Part shown: piece by piece, positions 35,201 through 47,200 of the stretch
Layout of the letters: every line of letters begins with the position of its first letter
Position numbering within the stretch: position 1 is the stretch's first letter
Source: Todiramphus chloris collaris
Lineage: Eukaryota > Chordata > Aves > Coraciiformes > Alcedinidae
Reading direction: 5' to 3'
NCBI GenBank assembly: GCA_025345505.1
Contig: JANVCC010000021.1
Coordinates: 562,452 to 626,451 of the forward strand
Length of the DNA stretch: 64,000 bases
Notes under the pieces: generated by a model
Database searches by the model: none
Seen by the model: the letters and a program-made list of their open reading frames with translations, nothing else
Told to the model about the DNA's origin: nothing
Position numbers and translations under genes: made by a program

Positions 35201-38200
35201 ATGTGCAGAGCCTTTCCAATGAGAGGTCCATCCATCTTTTCCCAATCTGCATGTTGTCTCAGTTCATCACTTCACGATTGTTGTCCTCCTTTCATAGTGG
35301 GTATGGTACAGGCGATCTAATTAATGTCTCTAAATACATAAGGGCTGGGTGTCAAGAAGGCAGGGACGACCTCTTTTCACTTGTGCCCTGTGATGAGGAT
35401 CAGTGGATTCAAGCTTGAGTACGGGAAGTTCCATCTCAACATGACAAAGAACTTCTTTACTATAAGGGTTGTAGAGCATTGGAACAGACTCCCCAGAGAC
35501 GTTGTGGAGTCTCCTTCTCTGGAGACTTTCCAGACCTGTCTGGATGCATTTCTGAACGATCTGCTCTAGTTCTGTCCTGCTCTGGCAGGGGGGTTGGACT
35601 CGATGATCTTCGGAGCTCCCTTCCAACCCCTACCATTCTGTGATTCTGTGTATTGTGCAGAGCTCGTCTCTCCTGCATTGCTTCTGAACAAATGGAGCAG
35701 GGGGATTTCAATGGCTGCAATTAGTGCAATGGGAGAAGATGTGTAGAAGTTTGGCAGCTGTCATTCTTCACTCCCGTGGTAGATTTCCCTGGTATTTGAC
35801 AGAACAGAGGCATTGTTTGGGACTGTAGCATCTATTGTTTCTAGTACAGCATAGATTTATAATCAGGGGAGTAGCGCAATTTTTTTCTGGCAGAACTTCC
35901 CATGAAATATTTCCATCTCTCTAGTGCTGATTCTACATATGAGACCAGCTCCTCAGCTGGCATAAATCAGCATAACTCTGCTGCGATAATAAATGGAGCT
36001 AAGCCTCCCAACATCATACGCGGGCGAGACTAAAAATCATTTGGTTGAGAGCAGGGGATGAAAACCTTCCTAGATTTATAAATCATGCATTTGCAACTGA
36101 AATCCAATAGGATTGAGCCAGAGGCGTACATATCAGCGCGGGATTTGGCACTGGGTTTGTACTTGCATTGCCGTGCCAGATTAGTGCTGTAGGAAGAGAC
36201 AGATTGCAAACCATGGGTGAGTCAAAGGCTGATCACTTCTCAACCGTAAGCTGTTAAAAGCGCTGCTTCCTTAATACGAAATGTCATGAAAACATACAGA
36301 TGGGAGGACAAGAGCCTTCTAAATTCTACATTTAATAAGATAGCCATTTCCAAAAGCCTTTTTTTTTTTTTTCAGTTTATCTTGCCAGCTCCTTTAGATG
36401 GCTTTCTGTTATGTACAGAGAAGTAGTTATGAATTTATAAAGGATTCATTAGACTTTATTTTTTATTTCTCTTGTGTCTTAACAGTTACTACTGGGTTGT
36501 TTGTTTTTTTTTTTTTTTTCCCAATAATAATTTTAATTATGTTCATTATTAGAAATGTTGATTTCACAGTGCAAACAGAAAATATGATGTACATTAAAAC
36601 TAAGCCAGTCTGGACTAGGCTTTAGTAATTTATGACATTAAAAATTCTCAAAACCACCAGAATAGAACAGACTGCAGTGTAGGGATGGGGAGATTAGACA
36701 AGCAGGATAGAGAATGCATAATTAAGTTGCCACTAGGTGTTGTCCATAAATCACACCGTGCCAAAAGAAGTTATCAGTTATGAGGTGCTGATAATGGCTT
36801 TTCTTGTCATTCCTCTCTTTCCAAGCCTCTATTAACTTCTTCCGCCACTCTGCCACCTTGTTTTTCGGTAGAGTGAGGCTACCTGGCTTTTCTGGAAGAA
36901 TCCACCTGTCTGATTTCCTTCCCTTCTTTCTCTTCCTTCTCTAGATTTTCATGTTTTGAAAAGTCCTTATGAAGTTGCTACCATCTCATGGGATATTGTA
37001 GACCCTTTGCACCAGTGTTTCTGTGGCAACATACTTTTATTAGCCACTAGGTTTTGGTTTGTTTTGCTTTGTTTGTTTTTTTGGTTTTTTTGGGTTTTTT
37101 TTCTGCTACTTTGGAGAATTCTACACAGGAAGGGATCTTTAGAAAATAATGTTTTTCGAAAATGGGCCACCCATCACTTATGTAGCTTTCAGTCAATGAG
37201 CTTGATTCATGGACTTATTTCCACTGTGATCAAAAATTATTTCTGACTCTCTTCAGACTACACTGCTTTAATATTTTGTTCCATAGCATCTGTCAATGCA
37301 GCTATTTATTGCACTGTTCCTTTCTCAGCTAATTATCTTAGTAACTTGAAATGTTTTCCTTCTTGCTTGTCATCAGGCTTAAATCAAACCTTACATTTGT
37401 CATTCTGTCAGAAAAGCAATGTTTGAATGTTTACTTCTGAAAAAATGGAAGAGCATCAATGCCTTCAATTAATGAGAAGCTGTAATAAGGGCAAATCACC
37501 AAAAAGAATTCTGTAAATTAAGACATCTCTGTAACATATTGATGGGCAGTCAGAAAATAATTAGTTAACAGTTGTCTTTTATGGTAAGATTAAAAGGAAT
37601 ATTAATTTAAAAGCGCTACATCTCAAGGTTACTTACTCAAGACCATGCGTTTTCAACAGCCACATTTTAATTTAGAGTCATTCTTGCTTAAGCCACTCAG
37701 TAGGAAGCTCTGACACTTCAGAAGATTTGATGGCATCACAAGTCCAGATCTGGGTATTCCTTCAAAGGGCACAGACAGGCTATGGAAAAAATACATAGTT
37801 TGGCTAATTGGTTTATCTAGGGATGCTCATGAAGTCTAATTGGTTTAAAGGGACGCTATTAAACCCAGAAAATTATTAAAGCTTGTTCTCATCTTCAAGT
37901 ACCTTTCAGGATGTATATTAGAAGTCCTGTTCTCAGGAATTCATTTACAATAGGACCCAGCTGGCAGAAGACCTGGGGCAGGAGCCCACCAAGGCTTCCC
38001 AAGAGGCTGACCCTGTTTTGTGGTGTCTGTATTCTAATGTGGTATATTAGCACCAATAAGTTCTTACCACGATGCTTTTGAAATATCAGAGCTGTTAAGT
38101 AAGCAGAAAAGATTTGTTTTAAACTAGCCATATAGTAAATACATGTTTCTTACATTTCAGATGCTGTTTAAAATTCCTAAAAGTTTCAGGCCTTTTTATC

Positions 38201-41200
38201 TTTGTAGTCATCTGCTCTGTAAGTATTGACTTTGGAATCCTTCCTCGATCCCTATTAATTAGTTCAAAATGAGTTGTGATATTTGATATTAGCTAATAAA
38301 AGTAAGTCTTGAGGGTGGGAGCAAGACAGAAAAAAATCCCCAATAAATACTGTATAGGGCTTCATGTCTCATCATGCCATTGTTTGGTGCACTAGTCACC
38401 ACACTGGACAACACGGGAGAGTAAGTAGTTGAGTTTGAGGAGGCAGCTTAAACTCAAATTTGTATGTCCTTTAATGTTGCTTGCTGAATTTAGGACGGGT
38501 CTTTAGATACTGGTTAACACCTGAGGAATGTTCATAGGAAAAGCCCTGCTGGGGAGGATGGCAAGAGCAGCACTCCATGGTGTGAAAGGCAGAAGGTCAC
38601 GGGGAGGTAGGCAGCTTCCTACTGGGGCTGCCAGGGTTCTGCCTTCCCCTACCAAAATCTTCAAAATCTTAGACTATAAGACTTGAGGAAAAGCTGGAGT
38701 TTATCATTATAGCTTCTGTGAGGAGTTCTCTTTTGCCTAGCAAGTTTTCTGTGTCAGAGACAAAATAGATGACACTGTATTTCCTCCCATGGATGCGCTT
38801 TCCAGATAGATCCTTAAGCTCACAGCTTTGTCCTAAGAGATAGTTGGATAAAATACTTGGAACATGTGATTTTCATCAGTAAGTTTACAGAAGGAATATT
38901 TATTACTCATCTACTCAACCCAGTGTTTTTTCTTACCTGTGGTGGAAACACAGGTATTCCAGTTTTAGTTATTGCTCTCTACAACCACCTGAAAGGAGGT
39001 TGTAGTGAACTGGGGGTTGATCTCTTCTCCCAGATAAATAGTGACAGAACAAGTGGAAATGAGCTGAAGTTGCACCAGAGGAGGTTTAGGTTGGATATTA
39101 GAAATGGTTTTTTTACTCAGAGAATGGTGAGACCTTGGAACAGGCTGCCCAAGGAGGGGGTGGAGTCACCATCCCTGCAGGGGTTCCAAAAACGTGTAGA
39201 CATGGCACTTCAGGCCATGGTTTAGTGGTCATGATAATATTTAGTATATTTAGTATATATAATATTTTAAATGATTGGACTTGATGATCTTGAAGGTTGT
39301 TTCCAGCCTTAATTATTCTATGCCTCTGTGATACCCGAAAATGCTGCAATTTATCTTGTAATTTGATGTAGAGTTAGATAGAGTCTTGTTTAAGTACCTG
39401 AGATAGGCTTAGCAGGTACTGTTCAGCTTTTGTATTATTAATTAATGTTTGTTTTCTATCCTCACCGTAGATTTTATTTGGCATTTATCCAGATCAAGGT
39501 GTGTCCTGGCAGATGTTGGCTGTATCACCTCTGGAAAGCTTCTGTATCCTTCTTTCACTGAAAGAAAACCCCAAACCTGAACTGAAGTTTCACTGGTAAA
39601 CTCTTTGAATGGGGTGGGTGTTTTCTGTCTTATGCCCTGAGAGAACTGGAAGTCTTCAGAGCCTGGGCTGCACTTGGACTTGCCCTTTAACACAGGCCAC
39701 AGTTGTGCTCTCGATCTAAGTCACACTGAATGACACCAGTCTGGGGTGCCTTGTGGTGCCCATCCAGTCCTTATGCCCAGACTCTGGAACCCCCTGGGAT
39801 CAAGACCCAGTAAATACCTGGGACCATGGCTAGGTCATGCACCTGACTGCAGCAACTGCACCCCCAGACCAGTTGTCATCTGTAACTATAGTGTACACTT
39901 GGACCATCATGTTACCTATGATATTACTTCAAAAGCTGGATACTAGGTGATTCATGGACATGTTTTCCACAGGAACTTAGCCTAGCCATATGTATGGATT
40001 TGTAGATATATTTCAGCGGAGGTGCAGATTCCTTTACAAACTTCCCATGAAAAGTTGCTCACTAGGGAATTTAAGCCCACAGATTGCCAAGAAACTCTTA
40101 CAAGAACGTGCAATAGAATAACCCCAGGTGAAAATGATTCATTGCAGATGAATGCAGACATGAATGTGAGAAGTCTTTGAGGGATGAACATTCAGGTAGC
40201 AAAAAAAATGAAAAACTTCTGCAAAGAAACCTTGTTCCCACTGTATTTCTAGTTCAATCTATCTGGTCCACAATCCGCTTGGCTTTTATTTTACTGGCGT
40301 TAAAAGATGATTTATTTACCTGTAGATATATTTCACAAGTTCCTGGGAGGCATCTTGTTTTGAAAAGGTGTGGTAGGATTAAAATTTTGACCTTTTTTTT
40401 AAATTTAACTGGGACATTCCAAGGTTTTGAGAAGGAAGAGACCATTGTAAATGGGAGTACTGGTTGGCAACCGGTTGAACATGAGCCAGCAGAGTGCTCA
40501 GGTGGCCTGGAAGGCCGATGGCATCCTGACTTGTATCAGGAATAGTGTGGTCAGTAGGACTAGGGATGGGATCTCCCCTGTACTCAGCACTGGTGAGGTC
40601 TCACCTCAAGTTCTGAGCACAGTTCTGGGCCCCTCACTTCCAGAAGGACATTGAGGTGCAGGTCCAGAGGTGACAACGAGGCTGGGGAAGGGACTAGAAG
40701 GAAAGTCTGATGAGAATAGGCTGAGGGAGCTGGGGTTGTTTAGCCTGGAGAAGAGGAGGCTCAGGGGCGACCTTGTCCCTCTCTACAACTACCTGAAGGG
40801 AGGTTGGAGTCAGGTGGGGGTCGGGCTCTTCTCCCAGGCAACCAGTGACAGGAGGTGAGGGCATGTCCTGAAGCTGTTCCAGGGGAGGTTTAGGTTGGAT
40901 ATCAGGAAGCACTTCCTGACAGAGAGGGTGATCAGACATTGGAATGGGCTGCCCAGGGAGGTGGTGGAGGCACCGTCCCTGTGTGTTTAAAGAAAGGCTG
41001 GATGTGGCACTTAGTGCCATGGCAGTATTGGGTCATAGGCTGGACTTGATGATCTCAGAGGTCTTTTTCCAGCCTCAGTAATTCTGTGATTCTGTGAAAT
41101 AGATTCAATTAATAACATTCTCACTGTCACCAATAATGACATCATGTAACACAACAATTAGGAAGACGAAAAGGTTAATGTGTAAGAGCCATTAAAAGTT

Positions 41201-44200
41201 GAGATTCCTTTTTGGAAAAGATCAAGTCAACATTTAGTAGAATTGGAGACAACTTCAACTGTAAACTCCCATCCACATCCTGTTCACATTCATATCTTTG
41301 TCCTCCTTGAAACTGTTGTTGAATATACATGTGTGGTGTTGAACGACACCAGGGCTGTCATGGCCCAGGATGACAAAGTAGGCTGTGTTGGCAGCAAGTC
41401 TTTAAGTTCAAGTTTTAGTCCTCTGCCACAGCTTAGCTTGAGGATTTCCTCTCTTTTTACAGATTTTGGGTTGGAACCATAGCTGCTGCATTAGACAAAT
41501 TGACTCTGCAGCCAATTATTCCTTTGTTTGTTCCAGGGAAGTGATGGTGGCACTGGGATTTGAGCACAATCAGGCTTTCCTGTATTTCACATTTTACCTA
41601 TTATGTCAGGATATTTTGAGCCAAATAGCTGTCAGACAGTCAGAATACAACATTCCCCTTTCTTTCTTGGCAAATACAGACCTGAAGCTTCTTAGTTTGC
41701 ATCGTGTGTGTTGAAAACTGGATGTTCTGTCCCCTGCCCGGGGTCACTGATCTGAGGGGACAAAATGTGAGAGGCATGTAATCCAGCAAAGCCGTGCTTC
41801 ATTTCCAAGGTGACAAGTTAATTCAAGCAGAAGGGTCAAATGGGAAAGACTGCCTTTCTAAATGAGATTTGGAAAAGGCACAAACAATTCTGAATGTTAC
41901 ATCGCCCTTGCTGCTGGTCTTCATTTGAGCAGAAAGAAGCTCACATGGTTGTCCTCCACTTTATTGCCCAAGTGAAGGAAGTATTCACCTTTGTGGCTGC
42001 GCTTGGATGAGGTTAGCTATTCACACAGCAGTGGTTTATACTGGCTGCCAGACTGTGGTATTCCCAGTGAATGTTAGTTAGTGGACATTAGTGGTCTCTG
42101 AACATCCACAAGACGTTCATGGTAGTCTGGCAGGCATGATGCAATAGTCCTTGTCACAAAACCCTGCGAGGTTATTACTCAAGACTATTTTGGGTGGAAG
42201 CTGAGTCTCTTTGCTTATACGATGCCAAATTATGCAACTGAACACTCTTTACCTCTTGCTTATGTCTCAAAAACTGTTAAGAAGTGTTTCATGGGTACTA
42301 ACAACTATATATATATATATTTCTTTTAATTCCTTCCTCTTATATCTATTTCTTTCCAGAAATGTCCATGCACACTGGTGTGTGTGTCATGGATGTGTTC
42401 TCATGAATACAATGAGTCTGCATACACTAGAAAAATCAAAAGTCTGAAATACTTTTAAAAAAACAAATCAAGTGACCCCCTTTGGACTCCATATCCTTCT
42501 TCACCCTGGTGTCAGACATTTGTGGGTTTTCTGTCATGCCCATTAGATCTCAGGCTTGCCTGGAGTCAGAACTTTCTGTCTCTGATGCTGGGAAAGCCCT
42601 GCATCAGCTCGCATGGGAGTGATCTGCTTTTCACAAGACTTCTCTTCAGCCTTTTTCCACTTGCTTTACTTCTCATTTGTTGATGTTTCTATACCTTTAT
42701 CTCTTGCTTGGATTTATTCTAGCTGGTTTTCTTCCCATTATCATTTTTTTTTTTTAATCTGACATCTTCCTTTGCTTTGCCCATCCCTATGGGTACAAAC
42801 TTGGCATGGAACACTGAGGTGTGCTGGCTGAAGTGTCTGAAAACAGTAGCATGTCCTCTGTGAATTAATAGAAGCCTTTTGAGTCTGTAAGTTATTTTGT
42901 TCATTATTTACTGATTTCCCTATCGACACCAGATACAAATTCAATAGATTTAGCATAGTTTTTTGAAAATAATGATAAAATTGTTCCATTTTGACAACAC
43001 TTGGGATTTAACGACTTACAAATGCTTACAGTCAGCTCTGTAATGCCAGAAAGAAGTATGTTTATACTGAAGCCTGGCTAAAGAGCCCTTTTCTGCAGGA
43101 AGCAAGATTCAATATCCCTGCTGATGTAAATCTGTGAAGCATTCTCAGAGTTTTTGCTCAAAGGCTCCATGTTAAGGGGGAGCATCAATAATTAATAAGA
43201 TGATGTGCATTTAGAAAATGGATTATAAAAAGTAAAGAAGGAATATAGAGTCTGAATAAATTCCAGCATTTCTTAGTTTGGTTACATTAATCTATTCTAA
43301 GATCTAAACACTTTGATATATTTTTCTGTAACTGTTTGACCGTTGACACCTTCCAGTGTCTCCATTAACAGATTGACCAAAGTGTGAATGAAAAATACTC
43401 TTGTTCTTCTCAACAGCTTACATAGGTTTTCAGACTTGAAGAATCTTCTGAAATGCTAAATAGTCTCTGTGTTCCTTCCTTTGTTTCCAATAATTTCTGC
43501 CCTTATCTAAGCAATTTTTTTTTTTTCCCTCCATCAATGGGGAACAAACAGCTGGAGCAGAACTATGCATCAATTTTTGAATTGAACTAGGCTTTAAGAA
43601 ATTAAGAGGTAATGGGGATTCATGGATGCTGTTAAGGAATTATGCAATCAAATACTACACTGTCATTTAAAGAAGTGTCTGTCTCCCTGATACAATCCTC
43701 TCTTTTTTTTTCATGTTACAATTTTTTTTAACCTGTTACAATTATTGCTATTTCTGGGCTTCTCAATAGTAGTGATATTTTCTTTTTACAAGGTAAATCT
43801 TCTTCCAGCACATCTCTGTGCATCTTATTGGGCTGTGACTTTCCATCTTTACTTTGTCCCTGACAAGTATTTGTGCAACAATCTTGTTTGCTTCCCTCTC
43901 AACCACTGTACTTGTTCCTGTTAGAGGTGAGGGAAAGTTAGATCAGTCAAGGTGAAACAATTTCATTTTCAGACTGATTGTCATAACTTCCTTCTCTGGG
44001 ACCTGAAAGCTAATAATAAATGGAGAGTGGATTGTGAATTCTTTCCGAGTCTGGTTAAGGAGCTTGCATTTTTATAAATACATTTTAAAGCATTTTAGTC
44101 TTGATCTGATTGTTTGCTTTAAGTGTTTTACATCTCGTCAGCAAAATTTTGGAAGAAGCGTTTACGTTTTGCAAGGTGTATATTTGTACAGCAACCTTTT

Positions 44201-47200
44201 GTGAAGGGTTCCTTACTCATTTGCTGTTTATGTGCAAAACAAAACTTAATGAAAATATATCATTTCAAGTCATGGCTGAAAGGGTCAGTACAGATCAGGG
44301 GGAAAAAAAAATAAAAAAAAAAACATATATATCAAATTGATTAGTCAGTGACTACTTTTGCTGGCTTACCTCCTTCCTCAGTAGCTCTGAAGGAATTCAT
44401 CACATCTGGTCCAAGATGAAGATTTCAAACTCAGAAAGCAGATGTGTCTCAATAGCAATAGTATGCTTAAATTTACATCACCGACTATATAGCTCATTTC
44501 ATTTGGATTCAGTGGAAATAGTTAGAAAAATTCTGGAGCGCTCAGCACAAGGAGGACATGGACCTCTTGGAGTGGGTCCAGAGGAGGGTTACAAAAATAG
44601 TCAGAGTGCTGGAGCACCTCTCCTCTGTGGATAGACTGAGGGAGTTGGGGTTGCTCATCCTGGAGAAGAGAAGGCTCCAGGGAGGCCTTATAGTGGCCTT
44701 CCAGTATCTGAAGAGGGCTACAGAAAAGCTGGGGAGTGATTTTTTTAGAAAGGCCTGTAGTGATAGGAAGAGGGCTGATGCTCTGAAACTGGAAGAGGGG
44801 AGATTTAGGTTGGAAATCAGAAGGAAATACTTCTTTCTGAGAGTGGTGACACACTGGCACAGGTTTCCCAGGTAAGTTGTGGATGCTCCATCCCTGGAAG
44901 TGTTTAAGACCAATCTGGATGGGGCTTTGAGCAAGCTGGTCTAGTGGGAGGTGTCCCTGCCATGGCAGGGGGGTTGGAATGAGATGATCTTTAATGTCCC
45001 TTCCAACCCAAAGCATTCAATAATTCTGTAATTGTACATAAGGAAGTTGATGGAAAGGCTTTGGACCAAGCAGACGTAAGAAAGGTAGATGACTTGGTCT
45101 TATTATTGAATTCCTTGCTGAAGTTCCATGAGTTTGGATGATTTGTGCAGTTGTGTTAATCATGGAGCAAGAGAAGGTCACTAGGAAAATTTGTAAACAT
45201 GCCATGACAATTAGTGACACTGAAAATCACCCTTCCCACTCCCTAAACCAGAAGTATATATAGAAAGAAAGACTGTGAGGCAAAGAATATATAGTCAGAT
45301 TTTAGTAGACTTTTCAATTTCCATGGAGGTCCTAAAAATGGGTTCTCCCAGGGAGCATAAATTAATTTAATGAATAAAACAACCTCTCTAATCCTTTTAG
45401 TTCTTTCTCCTCATTGATTACTTTTTTTATTTTGTAACTCCAGTTCCCTACTCTCAGACACTCCTCCGTCATTTTTCTTCATGAAACACATTTAAAAATC
45501 ATTTCTGTTTGTTGATGCTGTTGGGAGCACACTAAGCATTTTGGCCTGCAGATAATGTTCACATTGCTAACTAGATGTATGAAGACCAAGACCACATGTA
45601 GAGATAGGCAAAGAAGCAGAATGTCAAGGCAACATCGAGAAAGTGCTGTATAAAAAAAAGAGTTTATTGAGGACTCACAAAAATTCTAGTACTGATGGAG
45701 CACAGAGAGAAAGGATGGATCCAATGTAGACAAAAATGGAACCAGATAGGTGACAGTCCAAAAAAGGAAAAAGGGAAAAAAACCCAAATGATATGTAGTC
45801 TTCTTCAGATGAGGAAATCAATAGGTGTAGAAAAACATGTTCTTCAACTTGGTATATTGTGAAGGGATGATGTAAACCCAACCTCATAAGATAAAAAAAG
45901 CAATAGGACATCAAAAGACGAACCTGGAAAGAGTGATGCAGATATAACCCCAGTTAAGAACAACATGTGAAAATAGATCCTAAGACCCAGCAAGATACCT
46001 TCTTTAACATGGCAATATCCTGGAGAAACTAGTAAGGGTGACCTGGTCATAAATCAGGATCAATAGTATATAAAGAAACTTGTTGAAAAATTGCCATAGA
46101 ATTCTCAAGGTGAATTTTATAGCAGTAGTCAGAGTACATGTAGCTGTTAAAGAAAGCATAAAGTCAGCCATCTGCATGCACTTGTAAGAAAGAATCTCTG
46201 TCACTTATGACTTTTCATCTGTCTCTGTGCATCCTGAATTAGCGACATGATGGAGGGTAGAGGAGGGACTCAGTCCTTAGGGAGTAGCTCATCTCCACTA
46301 CACCCGAGTTAGTCACCCTAGGCTCTCTCCATAGTTAATAGAACTAACACTTCTCCTGAATGACTCCATCTCATTCCACCACGTTGTCTACATAAGCTAC
46401 AAAAAACATAAAGTGGCATGAGGTGACTCTTTCCTACCCTTCAGTACCTTCTAGGAGCAGCTAGTCAGAAAAACCACCATCAGAGAAAGCAGCTCTTGGT
46501 TTAGCTCTGATCACTGGACCCAGTCTGGTGCCAGACGTAAATACAGACAGCCACTGTGTAATGGTGCACAAAGCACACACAGCCCCAGATCCCTTGACAG
46601 GATAATTCACAGCATCAATATAATTTCAAGAATGGGACTACATAAAAATAAGGCAGCTTAGCTGAAGTGAAATATAAAATAACAGCTTTGGCTGTAAATC
46701 TTGTCAGGGAGATTTTATTTTATTTTATTTTTTTTTGCTTTGAAGGCACACAGTAGAGGCTGCATTACAAGGAAAAAGTTCAGAAAAGACAAAAAGCACC
46801 AACTTGATTAAGTTGCAGAATAAGGGGGGATATTAAAAGTAAAAAGGTAGCTTTCCCAAAAGCTAGTCATACATGAATGATTAAAATACAGAGGAAATCA
46901 CATTCTGGCAATTGAATGGAAATATAAAACCAAGATGAGGCAGAACAAAAATATTCTGAAGAGCAGTTTGATAAAAAAATGACTCATTTTGATTCATATC
47001 AGCATGGCTGAAGTTTTCTTCTGGTTTATTTTGATTCCACCTTTCACAGAGGCTGTGATCTGCTGCAGTTGAACAATGGAATTATGACAGAGTCTCTAAA
47101 TACTGTTTGGAGAAAGATAACTCTGCCGGGATTTCCGAGCCTCAATGCAGACAAGTGAATGATGTTTAGTTCCACTTTCAATCAAAGGAGGACCTGTTTT

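Larger units (their letters stand above)
34481..38160 (+). other. OCA2: OCA2 intron 4 (3.7 kb)
   Basis: Contains two sense CR1 fragments in its first kilobase, a short CA repeat at about 35108-35120, a likely ancient amniote repeat near 35940-36015, and a G/T-rich run at 37055-37105. The rest (36016-38160) looks like unique intron sequence with nothing I can name. Confidence 0.9.
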
